Part shown: positions 1 to 7,975 of the stretch, in pieces
How positions within the stretch are numbered: position 1 is the first letter of the stretch
How the letters are laid out: every line of letters starts with the position of its first letter
Assembly: GCA_040981125.1 (NCBI GenBank)
Contig: JANRMQ010000003.1
Span: 248,001-312,000 of the forward strand
Origin: DASSBQ01 sp040981125
GTDB taxonomy: Bacteria > Nitrospirota > Nitrospiria > Nitrospirales > Nitrospiraceae
Length of the DNA stretch: 64,000 nucleotides
Reading direction: 5' to 3'
Position numbers and translations under genes: made by a program
Notes under the pieces: model-generated
Told to the model about the DNA's origin: nothing
What the model saw: the letters and a program-made list of their open reading frames with translations, nothing else
Databases searched by the model: none

Positions 1-534
1 AACGATGTGGTCAACGCGTTCGCGTTGCCCGGCGGTTATGTGGTCGTCTTTACGGGGCTGATTCAAAAGGCGGAAAGCGGCGAGGAAGTGGCCGGCGTGC
101 TGAGTCACGAAATCAGCCACGTACTGGAACGGCACGGCATGGAACGCATCGTGAAGCAGTTAGGCCTTGCCGCGGTGGTGACGATTGCCCTTGGAGATCA
201 GCAAGGTCTCATCGGTCTCGCGCAGCGAGTGGGAATGGAATTGGTGACGTTGAAGTTCAGCCGGCAGCAGGAAACGGAGGCCGACCTGTCCGGGCTGATC
301 CTGCTGCGGAAGGCCGGTATTGCGCCGGATGGCATGATCAGATTCTTCGACCGGCTCTCCGAACAGGATCAACAGCAAGGTGAGCTGTTTTCGACTCATC
401 CGATGAGCGCGTCTCGGGCAAAGCGGTTACAGGCGGAAACGGCGTCACTGCCCGGCGGCGCGCGCGAGCCGTTTACGTTTGAATGGACCCAGGTTCAGCA
501 ATCGTTAGCCCGCGCTGTTCATGGCGGTTCGTGA
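1..534 (+). CDS. M48-family zinc metallopeptidase, 5' end outside window
   Basis: The frame is open from base 1 and ends at 534, so this is the C-terminal 177 codons of a larger gene. The zinc site HEISH lies about 36 codons in, within VLSHEISHVLERHG. The downstream QETEAD supplies the expected third ligand Glu. The preceding NAFALPGGYVVVFTGL is the typical M48 strand just before the zinc helix. Members of this family (BepA/LoiP/HtpX relatives) are envelope quality-control proteases, usually with a signal peptide or lipobox. The N-terminus is not visible here, so periplasmic location is inferred. No TPR region follows the catalytic domain, so it is a short M48 form. Confidence 0.9.
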   Translation, partial: NDVVNAFALPGGYVVVFTGLIQKAESGEEVAGVLSHEISHVLERHGMERIVKQLGLAAVVTIALGDQQGLIGLAQRVGMELVTLKFSRQQETEADLSGLILLRKAGIAPDGMIRFFDRLSEQDQQQGELFSTHPMSASRAKRLQAETASLPGGAREPFTFEWTQVQQSLARAVHGGS

Positions 535-702
535 CGAAATCGCGGAGTCGCGCCGCGAGACGGGCGCGTGGAGTCGTGAAGACCTGAAGCATACTTGAAA
601 TAGTATGTTGAGGGTCTGAGCGGCGAGCCCGCCCGCCTGATACGCGGAAATCGCGTATAGGCTTGTCGCAGCAGCGAGTCGGCGATTGCAGTAGAAGCGT
701 TC

Positions 703-1260
703 ATGAATAGCGCGGGTTTAGCCGTGATAAAGCGGAAGTCGCGAACTAATCCGGAGCTTCTAGCCAGGATCGGCGTCATCTCCGATACCCATGGCCTGTT
801 TGACGACGCCGTCACCAAGCATTTCGCCGGGGTGGATCATATTCTGCACGCCGGTGATATCGGCTGCGCAGCGGTCATCGACCGTTTGAAATCCATCGCG
901 CCCGTGACGGCCGTATCCGGCAACGTGGACGGGTTTGAGGCGAGCGGCTTTCCGCGTGAACAGGTCGTGACCGTCGCGGGGCGCCGCATCGCGTTGTACC
1001 ACCGGCTGTATGAAAACGGATCGATGACCGGGGAGGGCCGTACCTTTCTGGAACGCACCGATCTGGATGTCTGCGTATTCGGCCATACGCATCGGCCGGC
1101 GACGGAACGGCTCGGCCGCATGCTGCTGTTCAATCCTGGGTCCGCGGGGCCCAAGCGGTTCACGCTTCCTCGCGGCATCGGGTTGCTTTTGATCTATTCA
1201 GACGCCATCGCGCCCGTGTACATTAGTCTTCCGGATCACGCGCAGTCTTCCCTTGAATAG
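703..1260 (+). CDS. YfcE/MJ0936-type metallophosphoesterase
   Basis: A 185-residue calcineurin-like phosphodiesterase. The metal-binding motifs come in order: GVISDTHG (about residue 25), HAGDIG (about 49), SGNVD (about 72) and GHTHRP near residue 127. The closing GSAGPKR loop is typical of YfcE. Family members hydrolyse phosphodiester bonds with Mn or similar metals in the cytoplasm; the natural substrate is unknown. The ATG at 703 gives an N-terminal extension of about 24 residues compared with proteins that begin MRIGVISDTHG. The GTG at 724 is another possible start. There is no clear partner: the 168 bp upstream hold only a short hairpin (640-658). Confidence 0.88.
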   Translation: MNSAGLAVIKRKSRTNPELLARIGVISDTHGLFDDAVTKHFAGVDHILHAGDIGCAAVIDRLKSIAPVTAVSGNVDGFEASGFPREQVVTVAGRRIALYHRLYENGSMTGEGRTFLERTDLDVCVFGHTHRPATERLGRMLLFNPGSAGPKRFTLPRGIGLLLIYSDAIAPVYISLPDHAQSSLE

Positions 1261-1308
1261 GATCTCCTGTGCATAGAAAATGGGCTTCTACGTCGCCGGC
1301 ACATTGGC

Positions 1309-1314
1309 TATAAT
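1309..1314 (+). promoter_or_regulatory. Candidate -10 box of the DUF3015 gene
   Basis: A perfect TATAAT lies 60 bp before the ATG at 1375. The -35 region about 17 bp upstream (TTCTAC) is a poor match, so the assignment rests on the -10 hexamer alone. Confidence 0.45.
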
Positions 1315-1374
1315 CGGTTCCTGTGCGGCGAGTGTTTCGCGGAGTTGCCTTATTCTTCAACAAGAGGAGGACTT

Positions 1375-1884
1375 ATGCTTAGACGCATGATGGTGTTCAT
1401 GGGCGTGATGGCGATCGCGGCTCCGGCTGGCTTGGCATTTGCGGCAAATCCGGATACCGGTCCCGGATGCGGACTTGGCAAGCTCGCGTGGGCGGACTTC
1501 AAGAACCAGAAGAACATCGCGCCTCAGGTCATGATGGCCACGACGAACGGCACGTTCGGCAGCAGCACGTTCGGGATCAGTTCCGGCACGTCGGGCTGCA
1601 CGAACGACGGACAAGTGTGGGCCGATCAGAAAGTCACGATGTTCGCCTTGTTGAATTTCGAAAACTTGACGCAGGAAATGGCGCAAGGCAAGGGTGAACA
1701 TCTCGTGTCGCTTGCCACGTTGATGGGTGTGCCGGAAAACCAGCATGGCGAATTTCTCGCCATGGCCCAGGAGCGGTATACGTCGCTGGTTCAGGCCGGA
1801 GAAAACTCCTCGGCCGCGCTTGTCAAATCCTTGAATGACGCCATCGCGAAAAATCCTGTCCTCGCTCAAGTTTCTTCCCGCTAA
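1375..1884 (+). CDS. DUF3015-type secreted protein
   Basis: A 169-residue protein. I chose the ATG at 1375 because GAGGAGG lies about 6 bp upstream and a hydrophobic signal peptide follows at once (MVFMGVMAIAAPAGLAFA). An in-frame ATG at 1345 has no ribosome site. The mature part carries GPGCGLGKLAW, a GTFGSSTFG segment and SGCTNDG. This two-Cys, Gly/Ser-rich pattern is typical of DUF3015 periplasmic proteins of unknown function. A strong hairpin (1893-1926) starts nine bases after the stop, and the next gene begins inside this one (1835), so the two may be translationally coupled. Confidence 0.8.
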   Translation: MLRRMMVFMGVMAIAAPAGLAFAANPDTGPGCGLGKLAWADFKNQKNIAPQVMMATTNGTFGSSTFGISSGTSGCTNDGQVWADQKVTMFALLNFENLTQEMAQGKGEHLVSLATLMGVPENQHGEFLAMAQERYTSLVQAGENSSAALVKSLNDAIAKNPVLAQVSSR

Positions 1885-3850
1885 GGAACATCGAGCGGGC
1901 CTCGGTCTTCGGACCGAAGCCCGCTCCGTTGTCGTCTTTGTTCTGAGCCTGTTCCTGTTCGGACCGGTGGCGGCCCCGTTTATACCTATTGCCGAGGCCG
2001 GCGAGGACGTGGACCAGGGGACTCTTTCCCGCCTCATCGCCCGCGCGCATGAGTTGAAACTCGCGGAGCAACGGGAATGGCATCTGCTGCTGCACTATCG
2101 GGAAAATCTGTTCGGCGGGTACACCAGCGAGCAGGATGATCCGGGTTTTTTCATGGCGGCGGACGGCAAAACCAATCCGGTTGCCGAACTCGATGCGACG
2201 CTCAATCAGTTCTTGTCGCCCGAACTCGTCGGACGATCGGGGCAGCCGGCGCAATGCGCCTTCATCGCCCGCTACCACTGGTTGAAGGAGCATCTGGCGT
2301 TTACCGACGGCGACATCCCTCCCTTCCGGTGCGAGCGGTTCGAACGGTGGTTTGCCGAGTTCGACACCGAGGCCGTTTCGCTCATTTTTCCGTCCGCCTT
2401 CATGAATAATCCGGCCTCCATGTTCGGCCATACGTTTCTCCGGCTCGACCAGCGGGGACAAACCGAGCAGACCCGCATTCTGGCGTATACGATCAACTTT
2501 GCCGCCGACGTGCCGCAGGGACGCAATCTCGACTATGCCTTCAAAGGAATCTTCGGCGGCTACCGCGGCTACTTCTCCACGACTCCCTATTACATCAAGG
2601 TGCTCGAGTATCGGGACATCGAGAATCGGGACATGTGGGAGTACCGGTTGAACTTTACAGAGCAGCAGATCCGGCGCTTGCTGATGCATGCGTGGGAAAT
2701 GGGGAATGCGTCCTTCGACTATTTTTTCTTCAAAGAGAACTGCTCCTACCATCTTCTGGCGTTGCTGGAATATGCCGACCCCGCGCTCCATTTGACCGAT
2801 CAGTTCCTCTTCTGGACGGTGCCGGCCGATTCGGTTCGCCTGATCGCGGAGCAACCAGGCTTGGTGCGGGATATCGCATACCGCCCGTCCCGAAGCACCC
2901 TGATTCGCCGGAAGCGCGAGCAGCTTTCCACCGGTGAACTCGCGCTGGTCCGCCGCCTGGTGGGCGATGTGTCGCAAGTGAGCACCGCGGCGGACCTCAA
3001 GGCCCTTCCGGTGAACCGCCAAGCCTTCGTCCTCGACGTGGTCTCTGATTATCTCCGATACAAGAGCGAATCGGATAAATCGGAGCACTCGCCGTATCGT
3101 GACCAGAACAGGACCGTGTTGGCGGCGCGAAGCAGCCTTAGAGTGCCGTCGGAAGATATTCCGATCGCTCCCTTCGCGCAGCGGCCGGAGATCGGCCATC
3201 GCACCTCGCGGATCAGCGTCGGCGGAGGCTGGCGCAATGACGATACATTTGAGGAGCTGACCGCGAGAGTCGGCTATCACGATCTGTTGGATCCTGAGCC
3301 CGGCTTTACGCCGGGAGCGCAGATCGAAGTGGGATCCGTGACCTTGCGGCACTACAACCGCGCCGACCAGACGAGAGTGGAGCGGGCCACCGTGCTGAAT
3401 ATGGTGTCTCTGGTGCCGGCCGATTCGCTGTTTCTCTCGCCGTCCTGGAAGATGAATCTCGGGATGAATACCATCCGGTACGGCGGCTGCGATCTCTGCA
3501 GCAATTGGAATTTCAACGCCGGAGTCGGGGCCTCGACCGTGAGCCACTTTCTCCGGCGCGAATGGTATTTTGCCTTTGCGGAGGTGGATGCCAACTATAG
3601 TGACGCATTTCGAGACAAGCACCGAATCGGCGGCGGCGGCACGATCGGCATGCTGGGCGATGTCACTGAACGGTGGCGCATGCTGATCGCGGGAAGCTAT
3701 TTGCGCTATGCGCTCGGCGAGCAATCCGACGATTTTCGGTGGACGGTGGGCCAACGGTATACGCTGGCTCAGAATTGGGCGCTACGGTTGGAATACAATC
3801 ATCGATCGCACGACAACGACGTACTGTTCACCGTGCAGGCGTTTTTTTGA
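1835..3850 (+). CDS. DUF4105-domain envelope protein with C-terminal beta-barrel-like region
   Basis: A 671-residue protein with a signal sequence after about 30 residues (VVVFVLSLFLFGPVAAP). The DUF4105 core lies around residues 130-330. It contains NNPASMFGHTFLRLD (about residue 190) and FFFKENCSYHLLALLE (about residue 300), where His and Cys are the proposed catalytic pair of this cysteine-peptidase-like fold. The last 280 residues are rich in alternating polar and aromatic strands and end in Phe (VLFTVQAFF), as in outer-membrane barrels. I infer an outer-membrane protein with a periplasmic enzymatic domain. The start overlaps the DUF3015 gene by 50 bp, and no later ATG or GTG would keep the signal peptide. 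Confidence 0.82.
   Translation: MTPSRKILSSLKFLPAKEHRAGLGLRTEARSVVVFVLSLFLFGPVAAPFIPIAEAGEDVDQGTLSRLIARAHELKLAEQREWHLLLHYRENLFGGYTSEQDDPGFFMAADGKTNPVAELDATLNQFLSPELVGRSGQPAQCAFIARYHWLKEHLAFTDGDIPPFRCERFERWFAEFDTEAVSLIFPSAFMNNPASMFGHTFLRLDQRGQTEQTRILAYTINFAADVPQGRNLDYAFKGIFGGYRGYFSTTPYYIKVLEYRDIENRDMWEYRLNFTEQQIRRLLMHAWEMGNASFDYFFFKENCSYHLLALLEYADPALHLTDQFLFWTVPADSVRLIAEQPGLVRDIAYRPSRSTLIRRKREQLSTGELALVRRLVGDVSQVSTAADLKALPVNRQAFVLDVVSDYLRYKSESDKSEHSPYRDQNRTVLAARSSLRVPSEDIPIAPFAQRPEIGHRTSRISVGGGWRNDDTFEELTARVGYHDLLDPEPGFTPGAQIEVGSVTLRHYNRADQTRVERATVLNMVSLVPADSLFLSPSWKMNLGMNTIRYGGCDLCSNWNFNAGVGASTVSHFLRREWYFAFAEVDANYSDAFRDKHRIGGGGTIGMLGDVTERWRMLIAGSYLRYALGEQSDDFRWTVGQRYTLAQNWALRLEYNHRSHDNDVLFTVQAFF
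1893..1926 (+). promoter_or_regulatory. Strong UUCG-loop hairpin inside the start of the DUF4105 gene
   Basis: Arms 1893-1907 and 1912-1926 pair at 14 of 15 positions around a TTCG tetraloop. It begins 9 bp after the DUF3015 stop codon and lies within codons 20-31 of the next gene. A U-rich but interrupted stretch follows. It could be an attenuator, an RNA stabiliser for the upstream message, or a terminator. Confidence 0.6.
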
Positions 3851-3944
3851 GGGCCGGCTCTATGCGAGGAATACAGGATACATTGCCGCGACTCGTGACG
3901 GCAGGCTGAATACCGACGCCTGTTCTATCTGCGGCTGCGGATCA

Positions 3945-4355
3945 TCACGGTTTGATCTTTTCAAATGTCGCGAGTTTCCCGTCTTGATTGTACGCCAAAT
4001 GGTAGATAACGATCCTATCGCGGACGGCGAGTTCGTATGGTGTGCCGACCAATTCCCATAGGAATGCCGTGACTGAATCGGCCCCTAAATGTAGAACGAC
4101 CGTTCCCACCTTGACCCATGTCCGATGCGCTTCAGGGTCCAATGTATATCGATCATCAAAGCCGCCCGTTTCCGTCCTGCTGAATGAATCCGGCTGACCC
4201 AACTCGGAAATCACTTCAGATCGTGAAACGCCCTCCTTGATGACCTCGACATCGCCTCGATAGCTTGAGCGATTCGCAGCCATAAGAACCGAACAGCCGG
4301 AAGTCGATGCAAGTACGATCAAGAGGAAGCCGGCAAGCGACCGCAGTCCATTCAT
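3945..4355 (-). CDS. Small putative lipoprotein, SmpA/OmlA-like
   Basis: A 136-residue product with an N-terminal hydrophobic stretch (LAGFLLIVLASTSGC). The Cys there could be a lipidation site, although Thr at -3 is not ideal for a lipobox. The segment VSRSEVISELGQPDS resembles the helix-turn around the GxP motif of SmpA/OmlA (BamE-like) lipoproteins, which are small outer-membrane assembly or stability factors. It is convergent with the DUF4105 gene. GCGGAGGCGCT directly precedes the ATG and gives a good ribosome site. Function is inferred from a weak motif only. Confidence 0.6.
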   Translation of the reverse strand: MNGLRSLAGFLLIVLASTSGCSVLMAANRSSYRGDVEVIKEGVSRSEVISELGQPDSFSRTETGGFDDRYTLDPEAHRTWVKVGTVVLHLGADSVTAFLWELVGTPYELAVRDRIVIYHLAYNQDGKLATFEKIKP

Positions 4356-4753
4356 AGCGCCTCCGCGTTCGAGAGGTAATTACTTGAGGCGGGCCAGGTT
4401 ATACGGGGCAACCCGCTGCCAAGCCTTTCGGCGGAAAAGGATTTCCATCCGTCTTTGCCGCACGCATGATGCTCAGCACGAGTTTGTATCTCGAATACGT
4501 ATTAAATTCCATCTGCCAGGTCCGTCAAGGGGCGACGGCATTATTCAATGCGTAGCAGGTGGATAGTGAGCGTCAAGGCAGGCAGCCGCATCATACAAGC
4601 GGATCGTAGTTCAAGCCGGATGTTCCGGCGCGTCTTGTGGGTATACCCTAGGAGTTGATCATTGATAATTGATCATTCAGTATTTAGAACTCGCTCTGAC
4701 TGGTGTTTATACGTTCCCCATTCGGCTCTGTATGGTTACGGTCCTCTTTCAGA
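4356..4753. other. Intergenic region without a recognisable gene
   Basis: About 400 bp between divergent genes. Short open frames here lack ribosome sites and family-like composition. The only structure I see is an AT-rich stretch with two TGATCA half-sites near 4655-4680. The promoter of the next gene begins at 4754. Confidence 0.5.
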
Positions 4754-4782
4754 TTGACAAGATCCCGGCCCTTACCTATACT
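4754..4782 (+). promoter_or_regulatory. Sigma-70-type promoter of the TRL-like gene
   Basis: Perfect TTGACA at 4754-4759, a 17-bp spacer, then TATACT at 4777-4782. The start codon at 4860 is 78 bp downstream, so a leader of about 70 nt is expected. This is the best consensus promoter in the window. Confidence 0.8.
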
Positions 4783-4859
4783 CCGCCGACAGTAAGGGAT
4801 CCAGCGCAGTGGGCCGCGCCGAAGTTGTCATCAACCGTCAACCTCGAAAGGGAGGAATT

Positions 4860-5186
4860 ATGAGGAAGCTGTCCGTGGTTCTATCGTTGAGTTTGATTAC
4901 GGCGGGATATCTCAGCTTGACCGGTTGTCAGATCGTTCAGTCTCCGATGCTGGGTATCATCTACACCGAAGCCAAGTATGGTAATTTTGCGACGGATCAG
5001 CCCAACGCCACGAAGGAAGGCAAAGCTTGCGGCCAGTCAATTCTCGGTTGGATCGCCACGGGCGATGCCAGCATCACGGCGGCCAAAGCCGCCGGAGGAA
5101 TAACCACCGTGGCCTCGATTGATCACTCGGCGAAAAACATTCTCGGCATTGTCGGCGAGTGGTGCACAATCGTGAAGGGCAGCTGA
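4860..5186 (+). CDS. TRL-like lipoprotein
   Basis: A 108-residue product. The ATG at 4860 follows AAAGGGAGGAATT, an excellent ribosome site; an upstream in-frame ATG (4809) has none. The signal peptide ends in LSLTGC, a lipobox-like site. The remainder (SPMLGIIYTEAKYG, KACGQSILGWIATGDASI, IGVEWC-like end) matches the TRL family first noted at tRNA-linked loci. These are small, probably periplasmic or lipid-anchored proteins of unknown role that occur in several didermic phyla. It has its own consensus promoter (4754-4782) and terminator (5213-5247), so it is monocistronic. Confidence 0.75.
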   Translation: MRKLSVVLSLSLITAGYLSLTGCQIVQSPMLGIIYTEAKYGNFATDQPNATKEGKACGQSILGWIATGDASITAAKAAGGITTVASIDHSAKNILGIVGEWCTIVKGS

Positions 5187-5212
5187 GTCTCAGCAATTCC
5201 TTTCGTCTTGAA

Positions 5213-5247
5213 GGGTCTTTGGGAGGTCCTCCCAAAGACCCTTTTTT
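5213..5247 (+). terminator. Rho-independent terminator after the TRL-like gene
   Basis: Two perfectly complementary 14-bp arms (5213-5226 and 5228-5241) flank a single T and are followed by six T. It lies 26 bp after the stop codon. Confidence 0.92.
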
Positions 5248-5254
5248 GTGGCTC

Positions 5255-5917
5255 ATGGTGGCAATGGATATGCCTCGCATAGCCGCTCTCTTTTTCTGGG
5301 CCGCTGCCGTGTCATGCTTTTGCACCGCCTTCACCGACCGGGTTTTCGCCGCTGAGTTCGGCCACATAGAATTGGGCTTTTACGGTCTGGGCAGCTGGCC
5401 TGTCGATAAGCCGATTTTCAATCAAGGCACTGTCACAGAGGCGTCGGTCAAGCACAGTTTCGGTGGCGGCGTGAAGGCGGGTTTGTTTCCGGACCTCACC
5501 CGTCGAATAATCGGGGTGGAAATTGACTCGAGCGGCCACGGCGGCGCGCTCTCATTTGCGAACCGTGCAGGCAGCGGTCAGCCCGGCATCTCGCGATCCG
5601 ATCTGTTGGTGCTCCACACCATGATCAATCTCATCGTGCGATATCCGGACAAGCCGATAACGCCCTACGCCGGCATCGGGGGAGGGTGGAGTCACGGCGT
5701 CCTGCTGAATCCCAATATCGCGGGGCGAGCAGATCAGGATTTTGAAACTGCCAGGTCGTTCGGGTATCAGTTTCTAGCAGGGACACAAGTGATGCTGTCC
5801 CGCAAGGTGTTTCTTTTTGGAGAATACCGGTACTTCGCCGCCAATTTTCACTGGAATGGCTTGGCGCTGGATTTCCGCTCGCACTATGGGGTGGTCGGGT
5901 TTGGCCTCCGGTTCTAG
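5255..5917 (+). CDS. Outer-membrane beta-barrel family protein
   Basis: About 220 residues. Starts at 5255, 5264 and 5270 are all possible; I give the longest that leaves out the upstream terminator. A signal peptide (IAALFFWAAAVSCFCTAF, then cleavage near VFAAEF) is followed by alternating strands: HIELGFYGLG, YAGIGGGWSHG, FLFGEYRYFAANFHW. It ends in YGVVGFGLRF with terminal Phe, the classic barrel C-terminus. The form is that of small OmpA/OmpW/acyloxyacyl-hydrolase-like eight-stranded barrels. I cannot assign an activity. The gene starts just after the TRL terminator and so needs its own promoter, which I do not see clearly. Confidence 0.75.
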   Translation: MVAMDMPRIAALFFWAAAVSCFCTAFTDRVFAAEFGHIELGFYGLGSWPVDKPIFNQGTVTEASVKHSFGGGVKAGLFPDLTRRIIGVEIDSSGHGGALSFANRAGSGQPGISRSDLLVLHTMINLIVRYPDKPITPYAGIGGGWSHGVLLNPNIAGRADQDFETARSFGYQFLAGTQVMLSRKVFLFGEYRYFAANFHWNGLALDFRSHYGVVGFGLRF

Positions 5918-6012
5918 TTTATTGCGACCCGACGGCCGTAATGTTGAAGCAGTCAGCTCAGTACATAAAAAGAACGAGTCATACGAGGTGCAGCGCCGGC
6001 TCGTCGGCATGT

Positions 6013-6018
6013 TATAGT
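6013..6018 (+). promoter_or_regulatory. Extended -10 element upstream of the hydrolase gene
   Basis: TGTTATAGT, a TG-N-TATAGT extended -10, ends 21 bp before the ATG at 6040. No good -35 hexamer is visible, which is usual for extended -10 promoters. Confidence 0.45.
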
Positions 6019-6039
6019 CCGCGAAGCGGCCGCATAGAT

Positions 6040-6798
6040 ATGAGCCTCCTGGATCAAATCTTCGTCTATCATCCCCATCCCTGGGAGGATCGCGATTGGG
6101 CCCGTGCGGTCGGCCTGCCCCTGCAAGACGTCTGGTTCGAATCGACGGATGGGACCAAGTTGTTCGGATGGTATGTGGAGGCCTCCAGGGCATCGTCCGT
6201 GCTCATCTGGTGTCACGGAAACGCCGGAAACATCATCAACAGGCTGGAAAACCTGCGCGAGTTATACCGGATCGGACTCTCGGTATTTTTGTTCGACTAT
6301 CGGGGATACGGGCGGAGCGAGGGCCGGCCGAATGAAGAGGGTTTGTATGGGGATGCAATGGCGGCCTACGACTATGTCATTCGACAACGGAGGATCACTC
6401 CGGACCGTATCGTGATATTCGGGCGGTCATTGGGCGGGGCGGTGGCCGGCGAGTTGGCCGCTCAACGGCCTGCGGCCAGCCTGATCCTGGAGTCGTGCTT
6501 TCCCTCCATTGAAGCCGTGGCGAAATACTACTATCACGGCATACCCGTGCATTGGTTGTTGGGCGCCTCCTTCAGGCTTATCGATCGGTTGCCGGCTCTT
6601 TCCTTGCCGAAATTGTTCGTTCATGGGGACCGGGACGGCATCATTCCGTTATTCTTGGGCGAGCAGACATTTCAGGCCTCAAAGCCTCCCAAGGAGTTCT
6701 ATCTCGTCAAAGGGGCCGACCATAACGATGTGCCGTTTGTCGGCGGGCGCGCGTACTATTCCAAACTGCGCGACTTCATTTCTGCGTCGAGAAATTAG
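6040..6798 (+). CDS. Alpha/beta hydrolase (ABHD13/17 or BEM46-like)
   Basis: A 252-residue cytoplasmic or membrane-peripheral serine hydrolase. The ATG at 6040 removes an unlikely low-complexity extension. The oxyanion-hole segment WCHGNAGN (about residue 63), nucleophile elbow GRSLGG (about 128), acid-bearing HGDRDGIIP (about 197) and catalytic His in GADHND (about 227) are all present, so it should be active. The layout is that of the BEM46/ABHD13/17 group, often annotated as serine aminopeptidase S33 or phospholipase-like. The true substrate is unknown. The neighbours give no pathway clue. Confidence 0.85.
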   Translation: MSLLDQIFVYHPHPWEDRDWARAVGLPLQDVWFESTDGTKLFGWYVEASRASSVLIWCHGNAGNIINRLENLRELYRIGLSVFLFDYRGYGRSEGRPNEEGLYGDAMAAYDYVIRQRRITPDRIVIFGRSLGGAVAGELAAQRPAASLILESCFPSIEAVAKYYYHGIPVHWLLGASFRLIDRLPALSLPKLFVHGDRDGIIPLFLGEQTFQASKPPKEFYLVKGADHNDVPFVGGRAYYSKLRDFISASRN

Positions 6799-6986
6799 TG
6801 GGCTGCCGATCGCCTGAGACTTGCCGGCGGGTATCTCCGAGTTGACGTCTTAAGTACCACGCGGGGTAAATGAAAAACCTGAAGTGACGAGACCGGTCTC
6901 ATTCTGATAAAGTGCCGCAATTCTTTCGCGCGCCGCAGTAAGGATTGGTATTGGCGCATGAAGACCAAACCCGAGTGGGAGGGATT

Positions 6987-7949
6987 GTGCAGTCAAAGGC
7001 GTCGTGGTTTGTCGGACTCTGCTGGTGTGCCGGGGCGTTTACGATTGTCGGTTGCTCAAGCCTGGGGTCCTTCACCACGCCGGCTGAGACGGCGGTCTCC
7101 GGTTCCAATTTCACGATCGATGGAACGACCAATGTAGAGCCTCCGCCCTCTTCTCCGCTTCACCTGATTGCCGACGGTCCTCCGTCTGCCGCCAAGCCAT
7201 CACCAAAGCCGCCGGCTGAATCGGAGCCCTCCCCCGATGCGGATGACTTCTACGATCCATTTTCCAAAGAAGAGGAGTTTGCAGGCGAAGAGGAATACGA
7301 CCCCTGGGAACCGCTGAATGTGAAGATCTTCGAATTCAACCGGCAAGTGGACAAGTGGGTATTGAAGCCGGTCGCCCAAGGATATGACTTTGTGGTGCCG
7401 GACCGGCTGCAAGTCGGAATCCATAACTTCTTTTATAATGCGCGATTCGCGCCCCGATTTCTCAATAACGTGTTTCAGGGAAAACTGAAGGGAGCCGGCA
7501 TCGAGGTCGGCCGGTTTCTTATCAATACCACCGTCGGACTTGCCGGATTTATCGATGTTGCGGAACGTATCGATCTGACGACCCCGGAGGAGGATACCGG
7601 TCAGACCCTGGGCGCGTACGGGGTCGGGCCCGGGCCATATCTCGTCATACCGTTTCTCCCGCCGTTCACGGTCCGCGATTTTATCGGCTACCTCGGAGAC
7701 ATTGCCCTGAACCCGATCAACTGGCTGGTCTTTCCCATTATTGAAGTGGAAGGCATTCCATCGGTTGTTTCCCATCCCAACAGGAATTTCACGACCGTCA
7801 TGCAGCTCAGCACAAGAGTGGGTGACATTATCAACGAGCGTTCGCTGAACTTGGATAAGTTCCAAGGAATCGAGGAGGCGACGCTGGATATCTACGCGGC
7901 GGTGCGGAATGCGTACCTGTCGAGCCGGCGGAGGCAGATACGTGAATAA
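6987..7949 (+). CDS. mlaA: MlaA/VacJ-type outer-membrane lipoprotein
   Basis: A 320-residue protein. The GTG at 6987 is preceded by GGGAGGG; a TTG at 6945 in the same frame lacks a site. The lipobox is clear (TIVGCSSL). A Pro/Ser-rich linker of about 80 residues follows, with the acidic stretch DDFYDPFSKEEEF. The MlaA domain then runs from DPWEPLNVKIFEFNRQVD to the end, with FFYNARFAPRFLNNVFQGK and GAYGVGPGPYLVIPFLPP. MlaA forms a ring in the outer membrane that hands misplaced phospholipids to MlaC. The other mla genes are not next to it here. It is convergent with kbl. Confidence 0.92.
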   Translation: MQSKASWFVGLCWCAGAFTIVGCSSLGSFTTPAETAVSGSNFTIDGTTNVEPPPSSPLHLIADGPPSAAKPSPKPPAESEPSPDADDFYDPFSKEEEFAGEEEYDPWEPLNVKIFEFNRQVDKWVLKPVAQGYDFVVPDRLQVGIHNFFYNARFAPRFLNNVFQGKLKGAGIEVGRFLINTTVGLAGFIDVAERIDLTTPEEDTGQTLGAYGVGPGPYLVIPFLPPFTVRDFIGYLGDIALNPINWLVFPIIEVEGIPSVVSHPNRNFTTVMQLSTRVGDIINERSLNLDKFQGIEEATLDIYAAVRNAYLSSRRRQIRE

Positions 7950-7975
7950 GGATGAGGAACGAGTTCCTGGTCCTT
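7948..7975. terminator. Hairpin shared by convergent mlaA and kbl ends
   Basis: Arms 7948-7960 and 7963-7975 pair at 12 of 13 positions around two bases, and overlap both stop codons. No T-run follows on either side, so termination is plausible rather than certain. Confidence 0.45.

Noticed and set aside
1823..3754. A 643-codon open frame on the minus strand opposite the DUF4105 gene
   Set aside because: It lies wholly opposite a gene with signal peptide and family motifs, has no ribosome site and has a composition typical of an antisense shadow in GC-rich DNA.
4655..4680. AT-rich palindromic stretch with two TGATCA sites
   Set aside because: Short and low-complexity; could be an operator or chance, and nothing else supports a function.
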